Shown here: positions 53,130-61,672 of the stretch, piece after piece | Layout: each line of letters begins with the position of its first letter | Position numbering within the stretch: position 1 is the stretch's first letter | From: Synergistaceae bacterium | Lineage (GTDB): Bacteria; Synergistota; Synergistia; Synergistales; Aminobacteriaceae | DNA length: 64,000 bases | Direction: 5' to 3' | Assembly: GCA_018436595.1 (NCBI GenBank) | Contig: JAHDLC010000005.1 | Location: 37,267-101,266, forward strand | The notes under the pieces: generated by a model | What the model was told of the DNA's origin: nothing | Seen by the model: the letters and a program-made list of their open reading frames with translations, nothing else | The model's database searches: none | Program-made: the position numbers and the translations under genes

Positions 53130-53708
53130 CTAGGCTCCTGCGCCGAGCCCGATTTCCGCTTCGACCTCCCTGAGGGCCAGAATAACCCACTCGATGACGG
53201 TATCCAGGGGCATGGGTATCATTTCGGCACCCTTGACGATGAGATCCCGGTCCACTCCCCTGGCGAAGGCCTTGTCCTTCCATTTTTTCTTCACTGATTT
53301 GACTTCGAGGTCCATGACCGATCTGCTGGGGCGGACCAGGGCCGCCGTGATCACAAGACCGGTAAGCTCATCCACGGTAAAAAGCACTTTTTCCATGTCG
53401 CTTTCCGGCTTGACGTCCGAGCAGATGCTCCATCCATGGGCAAGAACAGCTCTTGAGATGTCTTCAGGGTATCCGGCATCGGCAAGCCATTTCGCTCCTT
53501 CGTGGGTGTGCTTTTCCGGGTTTTCCTGGGTCATTTCCCAGTCAATGTCATGCAGCAGCCCTGCAAGTTTCCATTTCGCCGCGTCTCCCCCCATCCTGGA
53601 GGCAAAAAAACCCATGGTGGCCTCTACGGCAAGGGCATGCTTGATATGACCTTCATCCTTGTTGTATTTCCTCAGCAGTTCAAGAGCCTGGTTTCGTGAC
53701 ATATCCAT
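53130..53708 (-). CDS. HD domain hydrolase
   Basis: A 192-residue HD-family phosphohydrolase. Metal residues: HIKHALAVEATM, LLHDIDWEM, then HTHEGAKWLAD and VDELTGLVITAALV. The family includes nucleotidases and (p)ppGpp-type hydrolases, but this group (predicted HD, often annotated hydrolase) has no firm substrate. ATG at 53708 follows GAGGAGG; an ATG 17 codons upstream has no site. It begins 19 bases after the dCMP deaminase stop, same strand. Confidence 0.88.
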   Translation of the reverse strand: MDMSRNQALELLRKYNKDEGHIKHALAVEATMGFFASRMGGDAAKWKLAGLLHDIDWEMTQENPEKHTHEGAKWLADAGYPEDISRAVLAHGWSICSDVKPESDMEKVLFTVDELTGLVITAALVRPSRSVMDLEVKSVKKKWKDKAFARGVDRDLIVKGAEMIPMPLDTVIEWVILALREVEAEIGLGAGA

Positions 53709-53727
53709 GGTGTATCCTCCTCGGAGA

Positions 53728-54237
53728 TTATTGTGACGCCGGTTGAAACAGCCCCTCAAGCAGGGGGGAAATCATGGAGAAAACACTTTCGGGCAGCCGT
53801 TCCACCGTGACGGCAGCTTCGGCCCGCATGGACCGTGCCAGCTCGTCGGGGTACGGGTGCACGTACACCACCCTGCGGATTCCGGCGTTGAGTATCGCTT
53901 TCGTGCAAAAGGAACAGGGTTCATGGGTACAGTATATCGCCGCGCCTGCGGTGCTCGTTCCGACTGAGGCGGCCTGGGCGATGGCGTTCATTTCGGCATG
54001 GGATCCCCGGCAGATTTCGTGGCGTTCCCCCGAAGGTATCCCCAGTTTCGTCCTCAGGCAGCCGACTTCTCCGCAATGAGGCAGTCCCTTCGGTGCACCG
54101 TTGTATCCCGTGCTGATGATATGATTGTCCCTTACAATCACTGCCCCGACCCGTCTCCGGAGGCACGTGCTTCTTGAGGCCGCCACCCCGGCTATCATCA
54201 TGAAATAAACATCCCATTCCGGCCGCTGATTCGTCAT
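53728..54237 (-). CDS. dCMP/cytidine deaminase family enzyme
   Basis: A 169-residue zinc deaminase of the dCMP deaminase/ComE class. Zinc site: [10 protein letters not shown] (His plus catalytic Glu) and [17 protein letters not shown] (PCxxC). The first part [43 protein letters not shown] is the usual nucleotide-pocket segment. It turns dCMP to dUMP in the thymidylate route. GGAGG lies seven bases before ATG. It begins a two-gene unit with the HD hydrolase. Confidence 0.95.
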   Translation of the reverse strand: MTNQRPEWDVYFMMIAGVAASRSTCLRRRVGAVIVRDNHIISTGYNGAPKGLPHCGEVGCLRTKLGIPSGERHEICRGSHAEMNAIAQAASVGTSTAGAAIYCTHEPCSFCTKAILNAGIRRVVYVHPYPDELARSMRAEAAVTVERLPESVFSMISPLLEGLFQPASQ

Positions 54238-54398
54238 GTCTCATCCTCCGTTTTTCCGTCGATTCCGATTATAGCACCCCCAAATATCCATTCCTCCCGA
54301 CACTCCGGAGCATGTGGAGATTCTGCCCGGTATAATGGTATGATACTGACGGTTATTCCATCACCCGGACTTCCATTCCCGGGCAAAAAGGAGCCCCT

Positions 54399-55637
54399 AT
54401 GCTTTTTTTCCGTGACGCTGACCGAAAAGTCCTCTCCTGGTGCTCCTACGACGTGGGCAATTCAGCCTTCGCGACTACCATAATGGCCGCAGTCTACCCT
54501 GTGTATTTCAAGGAGGTCGCGGCCCTTGGGCTCGCCCCGAACATTTCTACAGCCTACTGGGCCTACGCTTCGGCCGCTTCCCTTTTTCTGAGCGCCTTTT
54601 TCGCCCCTATCCTCGGAGCGGCGGCAGACGTAAAGGGGTCGAAAAAAAGGATGCTCTTTCTTTTCACCCTGGTCGGCGTTCTTTCCTCGGGATGCATGGC
54701 CTTCGTCGGCCCGGGAAACTGGGTTCTTGCCCTGTTTCTCATGATGGGCGGCACCATAGGTTTTTCAGCCTCCATGATATTCTACGATGCCCTTCTTCCT
54801 TCCCTCGTTCCGGTTCACAGGATTGATACAGTATCCTCCCAGGGATACGCCCTCGGTTATCTCGGGGGCGGGATGCTCCTTGCGGCAAACCTTCTCTTCA
54901 TCCGCTTTCTTCCGGGAACCGCCGGGGCACGGCTTTCCTTTCTCTCCGTCGCACTGTGGTGGGCTCTTTTTTCCGTCCCCGTCTTTCTTTTCGTGGACGA
55001 ACCGCCCCCTTCGCCGGAAGGGAAGGACCTGTCCGGAACGGCCCTGTTCCTGAAGGGCCTAGAAAGGCTCAGAATGACTTTCAGGGAAATCAGGCACTAC
55101 AGAAACCTTTTTGTTTTTCTCCTGGCTTTCTGGCTGTACAACGACGGCATAGGCACCATCATCAGAATGGCCGCAATCTATGGGGCCACCCTGGGCATTC
55201 CCATGTCCCACCTGGTCGGCTCTCTTCTGGTCACCCAGTTCGTGGGTATTCCCTTTTCCCTCGCTTTCGGCTCTCTCGCTTCGAAAATCGGCAGCAAACG
55301 ATCGATCCTCGCAGGGCTTTTCTTCTACCTCTGCATTACCTTCGCAGCCATTTTCGTCCGTGAAATATGGCATTTCTGGGCCCTTGCCATCGCGGTGGGA
55401 ATGGTTCAGGGAGGTACCCAGGCAATGAGCCGGAGCTTTTTCGCTTCGATGATACCTCCGGGAAGAACAGCCGAATTTTTCGGGTTCTACGATATTTCCA
55501 GCAAATTTTCCGGCATATTCGGCCCTGCAGTCTTCGGACTCGTCACCCAGGCCACCGGATCAAGCAGGCTTGCCATCGCCGTTCTCTCCTACACCTTTAT
55601 TCTCGGCATCCTTTTCCTCAGAAAAGTGAGAGGATGA
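54399..55637 (+). CDS. MFS transporter, UMF1 type
   Basis: A 412-residue 12-span carrier of the UMF1/Atg22-like family. Signs: the first helix SWCSYDVGNSAFATTIMAAVYPVYF, the short loop DVKGSKKRM after helix 2, the second half beginning RNLFVFLLAFWLYNDGIGTIIRMAAIYG, and the AMSRSFFASMIPPGRTAEFFGFYD motif near the tenth helix. Atg22 relatives export amino acids from vacuoles; the bacterial substrate is unknown. AAAGGAG lies upstream of ATG. Its stop overlaps the deacetylase start. Confidence 0.93.
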   Translation: MLFFRDADRKVLSWCSYDVGNSAFATTIMAAVYPVYFKEVAALGLAPNISTAYWAYASAASLFLSAFFAPILGAAADVKGSKKRMLFLFTLVGVLSSGCMAFVGPGNWVLALFLMMGGTIGFSASMIFYDALLPSLVPVHRIDTVSSQGYALGYLGGGMLLAANLLFIRFLPGTAGARLSFLSVALWWALFSVPVFLFVDEPPPSPEGKDLSGTALFLKGLERLRMTFREIRHYRNLFVFLLAFWLYNDGIGTIIRMAAIYGATLGIPMSHLVGSLLVTQFVGIPFSLAFGSLASKIGSKRSILAGLFFYLCITFAAIFVREIWHFWALAIAVGMVQGGTQAMSRSFFASMIPPGRTAEFFGFYDISSKFSGIFGPAVFGLVTQATGSSRLAIAVLSYTFILGILFLRKVRG

Positions 55638-56371
55638 TATCCTTGCCGTTCCGCTGCAGACTGCAGTTGATTCCGCTTGTCGCCCTTCTCCTTTGCGCCA
55701 TTTCACCCGGTCTTGAGGGGGCGACGGTGCTCGTATCCGGAAGCAGCCTTGTCAGGACAGTGGCCATAACCTTCGATGACGGCCCCCACGACATACTTAC
55801 GCCCACGCTGCTCGATGTTCTCGACACCCTCGGCGTGAAGGCAAGCTTTTTTCTTGTGGGTTCCATGGCCGAAAAAAAGCCTGACCTCGTCCGGGAGATT
55901 CGCTCAGGAGGGCATACTGTAGCGAATCATTCCCAGACTCACAGGAGCTGCCTTGTCCTTTCGGCGGAAGAGCTCGAGGATGAAATCCGGAAATGCTCGG
56001 CCGTACTCGAAAGCGTTACGTCCGTTCCGGTCCGTTTTTTCAGACCACCGGGCGGAAAATTCGACAGGAAGACGGTGGAAAGAGTCAGAAAGAACGGTCT
56101 GAAACTGGTGCTCTGGGACATCAACAGCCGGGACTACACGGGAGTGTCTCCCTCCTATATAGCTAACAGGGCAGTCCGTAGGGCAGTGCCGGGTTCAATC
56201 CTCCTTTTTCATTCGGGAGTGAAGGCAACCATCGACGCTCTCCCGGAGATTGTCGCCCGGCTCAGAAAAAACGGGTTCGAATTCGTGACGCTGGACGAAA
56301 TGTTTTCCGCCTACACGGCATCCGATCCATTCCTCCTGCGGGCAGCGGAAGGTCTGTTCCATACCATGTAA
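55634..56371 (+). CDS. polysaccharide deacetylase (NodB domain), exported
   Basis: A 245-residue protein with a signal peptide (ending PGLEG) and a NodB homology domain: motif 1 TFDDGPHD, motif 2 HSQTHRS (metal His pair), motif 3 FFRPPGGKF, motif 4 VLWDINSRDY and motif 5 ILLFHSG. All catalytic and metal residues are present. It removes N-acetyl groups from peptidoglycan or another envelope sugar polymer. Start ATG overlaps the UMF1 stop (ATGA), so it is coupled to that transporter; no direct link is obvious. Confidence 0.95.
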   Translation: MISLPFRCRLQLIPLVALLLCAISPGLEGATVLVSGSSLVRTVAITFDDGPHDILTPTLLDVLDTLGVKASFFLVGSMAEKKPDLVREIRSGGHTVANHSQTHRSCLVLSAEELEDEIRKCSAVLESVTSVPVRFFRPPGGKFDRKTVERVRKNGLKLVLWDINSRDYTGVSPSYIANRAVRRAVPGSILLFHSGVKATIDALPEIVARLRKNGFEFVTLDEMFSAYTASDPFLLRAAEGLFHTM

Positions 56372-56384
56372 GGGAGATGAGTTC

Positions 56385-57410
56385 ATGGGGGAGTTTCTGG
56401 TTATTTCAACAGGAGGGACGATTGCATCGCGGCCGGGAAGCCATGGCCTGACTCCGTCGCTTCCGGGAGAGGAACTTCTCTCCGGAGTCAGGGAAATGGA
56501 TCGTTTCGGCCGTATCACCGTTCTTGATTTGCTCTCCAAGGACAGTTCGAACATGTCCCCGGAGGACTGGAAAATGATGGCCGCTTGTCTCAGGGCCGAG
56601 GAAAGCGAATATGACGGATTTCTCATCCTTCACGGTACGGACACCATGGCGTATTCCGCCTCGGCTCTTTCCTTCTTCCTTCCGGGTTTTTCAAAACCGG
56701 TTGTCATAACCGGATCCATGCTTCCCATGGGCGATCCGGGATCTGACGCCGAAAGCAATATACTTGAGGGTTTCGTCTTTCTCCGTGCCCTGGCGGCACA
56801 GGGACGAAAAGGCATCTCCATCGCCTTCCACGGACATCTCATTCACGGACCCCGGTCCCAGAAGATACTCAGCCATGACTCTACCGCTTTTTCCAGCATC
56901 AATTATCATGAACTGGGATGTATTCTGTCTGGAAATGCGGTTCTGGGAAAAGAACCCTTTCTCGCGGAAACCTACCCCGTAGATGTTTCTTCCCTCTCCG
57001 TGGAAAACTCCATTTTCCTCGTCACCCTGTTCCCCGGTTTCCGGGCACGGTACCTCGAACACCTCACGGAAACCCAGCCGCGGGCCATCGTACTGGAGGC
57101 CCTGGGACTGGGCGGAGTCCCCTATCTTGGCGAAAATCTCCTCCCGCCTATTGCGCGGTGCAGGGAGAAAAACATTCCGGTGATCATAACAACCCAGTGT
57201 GTTTACGGGGGAGTGGACCTGAGCGTGTACGAAGTGGGGAGAAAAACCCTGGAACTGGGTGCAATCTCGGGTAAGGACATGACCCGGGAGGCAATCATCG
57301 CAAAACTCATGATTACCCTGCCGACGACGGAACCTGACCGGCTGGAAGCACTTCTTCACAAGAATTTCTGCGACGAGATCACTCCCGAAAGGAACCTCTC
57401 TCAGGGGTAA
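56385..57410 (+). CDS. L-asparaginase type I
   Basis: A 341-residue asparaginase. The two catalytic Thr motifs are present: ISTGGTIAS near residue 10 and LHGTDTMAYSASAL (about 80-90). The QCVYGGVDLSVYEVG stretch and the end are family-like. It turns asparagine to aspartate and ammonia in the cytoplasm, in line with amino-acid use. GGGAG lies before the ATG. Its last ten bases overlap the convergent TPR gene. Confidence 0.95.
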   Translation: MGEFLVISTGGTIASRPGSHGLTPSLPGEELLSGVREMDRFGRITVLDLLSKDSSNMSPEDWKMMAACLRAEESEYDGFLILHGTDTMAYSASALSFFLPGFSKPVVITGSMLPMGDPGSDAESNILEGFVFLRALAAQGRKGISIAFHGHLIHGPRSQKILSHDSTAFSSINYHELGCILSGNAVLGKEPFLAETYPVDVSSLSVENSIFLVTLFPGFRARYLEHLTETQPRAIVLEALGLGGVPYLGENLLPPIARCREKNIPVIITTQCVYGGVDLSVYEVGRKTLELGAISGKDMTREAIIAKLMITLPTTEPDRLEALLHKNFCDEITPERNLSQG

Positions 57411-58099
57411 ATCGTCCGGAACAGAAGGGATGCCGTCTCCGGGTCAAGTTCAAGGAGTCTTTCGTACTGGGCAAGGGCCGAGGGGCGGTCTCCCAGTTCA
57501 ATAAAGCTCAGCCCGAGATCATACAGAATCTCTGTTGAACCGTTCCGGAAAACGAGTCCCTGCCTGAGAATCTCTACAGCCTCCTCAAAACGGCCGGCTA
57601 TCCTGTACGCCCGTCCCAGGGCACCGTATCCCTCCGCTTTTTTCGGCGCCTCTCGGATAGCTGCCATGGCCGAAGCGAAGGACTCGTCCCAGCGCTCGAG
57701 CCGGGCGAGGCTTTCGCTGTTTCCAGCGAGTGCTTCGACCGACTTGGGTTCTTCCGCGAGATACATTTCGTACAGCCTGACCGCTTCTCTGTGATCCCCT
57801 ACCATACGGGAGGCATGGGCGAGCTCAAGGAGGGCGGGAGGAAAACCGGGCATCAGGTCCAGGGCCTGACGGGCCGAAGAGAAAGCTTTTCCAGGCTCTT
57901 TGTTGAGATTGTATGCCCTGGCGAGTTCCGCCTGGGCAGCGGCGTCCGCCGGTGCTTCCGCAGCCTTCAGCAGGGCATCCCGGAGTGAGCCGTGAGCCGT
58001 TTCGCCCCAGAACAGACCGGAGACGAGAAGAAATACAAGAACACACCATAGGCCGACAGAACTTTTCTTCAAATATCTGTTTGTCCTATTTCTCTCCAC
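57401..58099 (-). CDS. TPR protein, exported or membrane-anchored
   Basis: A 232-residue protein with a signal anchor (SVGLWCVLVFLLVSGLFWGETAHGS) and four to five tetratricopeptide repeats (AELARAYNLNKEPGKAFSSARQALDLMPGFPPALLELAHASRMVGDHREAVRLYEMYL and similar), probably binding other envelope proteins. Start GTG at 58099 follows GGAAGGTGAT by eight bases; a TTG at 58072 would overlap the DUF2400 stop by four bases and is an alternative. It overlaps that gene's end by 31 bases and asparaginase's end by ten. Confidence 0.85.
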   Translation of the reverse strand: MERNRTNRYLKKSSVGLWCVLVFLLVSGLFWGETAHGSLRDALLKAAEAPADAAAQAELARAYNLNKEPGKAFSSARQALDLMPGFPPALLELAHASRMVGDHREAVRLYEMYLAEEPKSVEALAGNSESLARLERWDESFASAMAAIREAPKKAEGYGALGRAYRIAGRFEEAVEILRQGLVFRNGSTEILYDLGLSFIELGDRPSALAQYERLLELDPETASLLFRTIYP

Positions 58100-58950
58100 A
58101 GTTCATCACCTTCCAGGCACATGTTGACAAACGCTTTCGCGTCCATCTCCCTGCGAATCCCGAACCGGGTGAGTACGAAATCATACTTCACCGGGTCCTC
58201 CGGAATAAACTGCCTGAAAAGACCTGTTACCTCAAGGGCCGTTTTCAGGTCCGGACTTTTTCTTTTCGTCAGGCCGAGGCACGAGCACATTCTGAACATG
58301 TGAACGTCCATGGGGAAAACCAGGTTCTCCGGGCCGAGAATCTTCCAGCCTCCCGGATCGACTCCGTCTGACCGGACCATCCATTTGAGAAACAGAAAGA
58401 ACCGTTTGCATGCGCTCCCGTCGCCGGGAGAGGGGAGGAGAAAACTCTTCCCGAGTCCGCCTCCGGCAAGGATCTCCCCTGAGAACAGCGCGGCCCCGCC
58501 CAGAAGGTCACCGCTCCTGCGGATGCAGTCTTCAAAAAAAGCGTCGAGACGGCCGTACTTCCTGAGTACTTTCCCAATTCCCGCAAGAAAAGAGGCCATT
58601 TCATCCCCGGATGTGAACCTGTGACGGAACCCTCCAAGGAGACGGGAAAGATCCCCTGCGGATGTTTTCATAAGAAATGTCCTGGGGGATGGCCCCATGA
58701 CCGAAAGCAGCCTGTCCGCATTCCTGAGAATCTGGGCAACCCTTCCGTAGGCAATGGACGATATGGCAAGACCCACGATCTCCCTTTCCTCCACTGTTTC
58801 AAACAGGTAGAGTTTTTCCAGGGGATCCGGAGAAATGAATTCCCTTCGGTTCAATCTGAGGTATGCTTCCTCGAAGCGGGGCAGAAACCCGGCCAGATTT
58901 CGTGCCTCTTCGGACAGGGTATCCTTTTTCGGAGGCCTCACCTTCCTCAT
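58069..58950 (-). CDS. DUF2400 (TIGR02757) family protein
   Basis: A 293-residue protein of the TIGR02757/DUF2400 family, which recalls HhH-GPD DNA-glycosylase-like helical folds. Family features: GLAISSIAYGRVAQILRNADRLL, RHRFTSGDEMASFLAGIG, LFLKWMVRSDGVDPGGW and LVFPMDVHMFRMCSCLGL. The biochemical role is unknown. The TPR gene overlaps its end by 31 bases, so they are coupled. The ribosome site before ATG at 58950 is GGAG-like and moderate. Confidence 0.88.
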   Translation of the reverse strand: MRKVRPPKKDTLSEEARNLAGFLPRFEEAYLRLNRREFISPDPLEKLYLFETVEEREIVGLAISSIAYGRVAQILRNADRLLSVMGPSPRTFLMKTSAGDLSRLLGGFRHRFTSGDEMASFLAGIGKVLRKYGRLDAFFEDCIRRSGDLLGGAALFSGEILAGGGLGKSFLLPSPGDGSACKRFFLFLKWMVRSDGVDPGGWKILGPENLVFPMDVHMFRMCSCLGLTKRKSPDLKTALEVTGLFRQFIPEDPVKYDFVLTRFGIRREMDAKAFVNMCLEGDELWREIGQTDI

Positions 58951-58969
58951 TCTCCTGAAAAAGCGGACT

Positions 58970-59497
58970 TCACTTCACCTGGTTGAAGACCGCGGAGGGG
59001 GCATTCGCAGGGGATTTTCCTTTTTTCACCCTGTGGTAGTTGGCATAGGTGAGAGGAGTCCCTTCTTTCAGCAGCTGGGCTTTCTCCACCTGGCCCACGA
59101 TCAGTTTGTGGGTGAAAACGTCCTGCACGGAAAGCACCTTGAGTTCAATGCCGGCAAGGCTGTATTCGGTTACGAGGGGAAGACCGCTTTCCCCGATTTC
59201 ATAGGTGCATTCGCCGAATTTGTCGAACTCACGGCCGCAGCGGAAGCCGAAAACTCCAATGAATTTGAGCGGGACGGCGTCCTCGAGGACGGAAATGGAA
59301 AACCTGCCGCTTTTTTCCACGAGCTCCGTGGTGTAATTGTCCCTGTGAAGACAGGCCGCCATGCAGATGGGGTCCGCGGTCAGCTGCATGAGGGCGTTGA
59401 TGATCTGGCCGTTCTTTTTCCCTTCGTAGCTCGTACTGAGGATATACACCCCGTAATTCAGAGTGAAAAGGGCTCTCGGGTCAATGTGAGCGTCCAT
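58970..59497 (-). CDS. flavin reductase family protein
   Basis: A 175-residue FMN-binding protein (flavin reductase-like split barrel): LNYGVYILSTSYEGKKNGQIINALMQLTADPICMAACLH, NYTTELVEKSGRFSISVL and the late FTHKLIVGQVEKA. Anaerobe members act as electron carriers with rubredoxin or high-molecular-weight rubredoxin toward oxygen or peroxide defence. The end is Lys/Pro-rich. GGGAGG before ATG. It lies just beyond the ferritin terminator, next to superoxide reductase genes. Confidence 0.9.
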   Translation of the reverse strand: MDAHIDPRALFTLNYGVYILSTSYEGKKNGQIINALMQLTADPICMAACLHRDNYTTELVEKSGRFSISVLEDAVPLKFIGVFGFRCGREFDKFGECTYEIGESGLPLVTEYSLAGIELKVLSVQDVFTHKLIVGQVEKAQLLKEGTPLTYANYHRVKKGKSPANAPSAVFNQVK

Positions 59498-59515
59498 GGT
59501 TGACCTCCCTTGGAT

Positions 59516-59547
59516 AAAAAATGAGCAGGAACCCTGGGTTCCTGCTC
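59516..59547 (-). terminator. terminator of the superoxide reductase-ferritin operon
   Basis: Perfect stem GAGCAGGAACCC / GGGTTCCTGCTC around one base, followed on the minus strand by six T. 46 bases beyond the ferritin stop. Confidence 0.93.
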
Positions 59548-59592
59548 AATGATACACCAGATCCGCATTTCGGGGAAAGCCGGGAAACCGGC

Positions 59593-60087
59593 CTAATCAG
59601 CCTTTCTCCCCCCGAGTTCCTTGTCCAGCATGTATATGCCGTGCCTGCCTTCCCCGATCATCTCAAGCTTTTTGACGATCTCGTCGGCATTGGCCTCTTC
59701 CTCGACCTGTTCACTGACGAACCACTGGAGAAAGACCTGGCTTGCATAGTCTTTTTCGGCCACGGAAAGATCCATGAGATCATTGATCCGCCTGGTGACA
59801 TACCGCTCATGCTCATAAGCGCCCTTGAACACTTCGAGAGCGGAAGCCCATTCCTCCTGGGGACATTCGATGGCCTTGTACTTAACCCGTCCGCCCCGCT
59901 CAACGATATAGGAGGCAAACTTCATGGCATGTTCCACTTCCTCTTCTGCCTGGACCTTCATCCAGTGGGCCATGCCGTTCAGGTCCGCCGAGTTCAGGTA
60001 GGCGGACATGGAGAGATAAATATAGGCAGAATACAGTTCAGCGTTTATCTGGTCGTTGAACGCATCTTCAATTTTCTTGCTTATCAT
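59593..60087 (-). CDS. ferritin
   Basis: A 164-residue four-helix iron storage protein. Ferroxidase-site residues: ELYSAYIYLSMSAYL (Glu and Tyr), EEEVEHAMKFASYI (Glu-x-x-His) and QWFVSEQVEEEANADEI. It mineralises Fe(II) into the protein shell and limits radicals. ATG at 60087 follows GGTGGAT; a longer frame is noncoding. Two bases separate it from superoxide reductase, so one message protects against oxygen. Confidence 0.96.
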   Translation of the reverse strand: MISKKIEDAFNDQINAELYSAYIYLSMSAYLNSADLNGMAHWMKVQAEEEVEHAMKFASYIVERGGRVKYKAIECPQEEWASALEVFKGAYEHERYVTRRINDLMDLSVAEKDYASQVFLQWFVSEQVEEEANADEIVKKLEMIGEGRHGIYMLDKELGGRKAD

Positions 60088-60089
60088 TC

Positions 60090-60452
60090 TTAGAGATCCA
60101 CCTTCCATAAACCGTGAATATTGCAATATTCCCTGCTCTTCGTGGGAGTAAAGGAGTCGAAGACAGCCTCGGCAGCCTCTCCCGGATTGAGGAATTTTCT
60201 GCAGATTCTCTCTCCGTCCATGATCTCGATGAACTCGATGTAATGTTCGTTTGTCATGGGGTGAGGAACGCTGCCCACCTTGACCTTGTTTCCCTCGACG
60301 ACCGGCACATGCTTCTCAGTGGCCGAATCGGCTGATTTTTCCTCGAGGAGCTTCATCGGCTGCCCGCAGCACACAAGGTCTCCCCCTCCTACATGAAGGA
60401 GTTCAACAACATTGCCGCACAGGTCGCATTTGAACACATCCAGCTTCTTCAT
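60090..60452 (-). CDS. desulfoferrodoxin (superoxide reductase)
   Basis: A 120-residue protein. The N-terminal desulforedoxin centre is FKCDLCGNVVE and CCGQPM. The catalytic centre has His residues in EKHVPVVE, VPHPMTNEHYIEFIE and the terminal YCNIHGLWK (Cys ligand and His). It reduces superoxide to peroxide in the cytoplasm without making oxygen. ATG at 60452 follows AGGAGG. First gene of the dfx-ferritin operon. Confidence 0.96.
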   Translation of the reverse strand: MKKLDVFKCDLCGNVVELLHVGGGDLVCCGQPMKLLEEKSADSATEKHVPVVEGNKVKVGSVPHPMTNEHYIEFIEIMDGERICRKFLNPGEAAEAVFDSFTPTKSREYCNIHGLWKVDL

Positions 60453-60507
60453 CCCGTTTCTTTCCTCCTTTTGACATGAAATGACGTTGTTGTTTGTAAA
60501 CGGATTC

Positions 60508-60536
60508 ATTATAGCATTAATTTGTTCTTTTCCCAA
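60508..60536 (-). promoter_or_regulatory. promoter of the superoxide reductase-ferritin operon
   Basis: On the minus strand TTGGGA, 17 bases, TATAAT, 56 bases before the ATG. The intergenic AT-rich stretch around it may hold a stress operator, none identified. Confidence 0.7.
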
Positions 60537-60646
60537 AGAGACCGATAGGTTTTCCCTTCAGAGGGACGGACCGCCTTCATTCAATGCGTCCGTCCGCCGA
60601 TACATATAGCGGATATCCTGCCAAGAACGTCCTGGAGGCTGAAACC

Positions 60647-61672
60647 ATGAAACCGACAATGAAAACGAACGCTGTTGCCCTTGTGTTTTCCCTGTGTTTT
60701 CTGTTTTCGGCAGAAGCGGGTGTATCGGGTAGAAAAACGGTGCTCCTCCTTCCCACGCTGAATTTCACAGAATATGAAATTTGGGAAAGCAAATTTTACC
60801 CCGTCAATGTCCTCGAACGGAAAATGAATGAACACCTCGCCTCCCTTCTGCGAAGGGATCCTTTCACCGATGTCCGTATCCTCGACGAAACAGGGGCTGA
60901 ACGATGGTTCGCCGGTGAACGCCGCCCCGGAGACTACGCAGTCCAGATGGAGCTTTTTTCCGTTCTGGCCAAAGAACGGGAGGTACTCGGCTCCTTTGAG
61001 AAAGCGGATGTCTCTCTCCGGGTCAGAATATATGACGGGGGAAGCGGGCAAATGCAGGATTCCAGGATTGCCTCAGGAAAGGACAAGCGGTACACCTTCA
61101 ATCCGGGAGACGACAGGCTGTATTTTCTTAACGCAAGGGAATACCCGGTGCTGGAAATACTCCAGACCAATCTTTTCAACCGTATACACAAAGACGGCCT
61201 CGACCTTCTCAGACTGACTCCCCCGGACAAAGGACAGAAAATGAGCCGGCCCACATGGAAGCAGTTTTCTTCCACATCACACTGGCAGGCCTTCAAAAAC
61301 GCCATCGCCGATGCCGCTGGTGGAATATCCGGAATCAGCGAGGAAGGATTCGCCCTCACCGGCAGGATCATCGCCCCAACCGCCGATTCCACTGCAAGGA
61401 GGAGAGAGTACATCATCACCCTCGGCAGGGAAGATTCCCTGGCAGTGGGAGATATCCTCCAGGTGGTCCGGGGAGATTCCTACATTACAGTTGACCCGGA
61501 AAATCCGGTGGTCGTGGTTCCGAGGGTGGTGGGAAACGTGAAAGTCACGAAACTTATGGATTCTGAATCGGTTGTGGTACTGATCAACGAAAAATCCAGG
61601 GATCCCGTGCAGCTCAACGATCTTGTGAGAGCTTCGAGCTTCGGGACAAAAAAGGCGGCGCCCCTGAAATGA
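60647..61672 (+). CDS. secreted protein, unknown, with FlgT-like C-terminal pattern
   Basis: A 341-residue exported protein (signal peptide ending SAEAG). The N-terminal half (TVLLLPTLNFTEYEIW...VNVLERKMNEHLASLLRR) resembles a CsgG/FlgT-like alpha-beta fold; the last ~100 residues (YIITLGREDSLAVGDILQVVRGDSYITVD and VVGNVKVTKLMDSESVVVLI) resemble the SH3-like end of FlgT. Both are by eye. GGAGG lies eight bases before ATG. It overlaps the TPR protein gene by four bases and heads a four-gene secreted cluster. Possibly an envelope assembly factor. Confidence 0.7.
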   Translation: MKPTMKTNAVALVFSLCFLFSAEAGVSGRKTVLLLPTLNFTEYEIWESKFYPVNVLERKMNEHLASLLRRDPFTDVRILDETGAERWFAGERRPGDYAVQMELFSVLAKEREVLGSFEKADVSLRVRIYDGGSGQMQDSRIASGKDKRYTFNPGDDRLYFLNAREYPVLEILQTNLFNRIHKDGLDLLRLTPPDKGQKMSRPTWKQFSSTSHWQAFKNAIADAAGGISGISEEGFALTGRIIAPTADSTARRREYIITLGREDSLAVGDILQVVRGDSYITVDPENPVVVVPRVVGNVKVTKLMDSESVVVLINEKSRDPVQLNDLVRASSFGTKKAAPLK

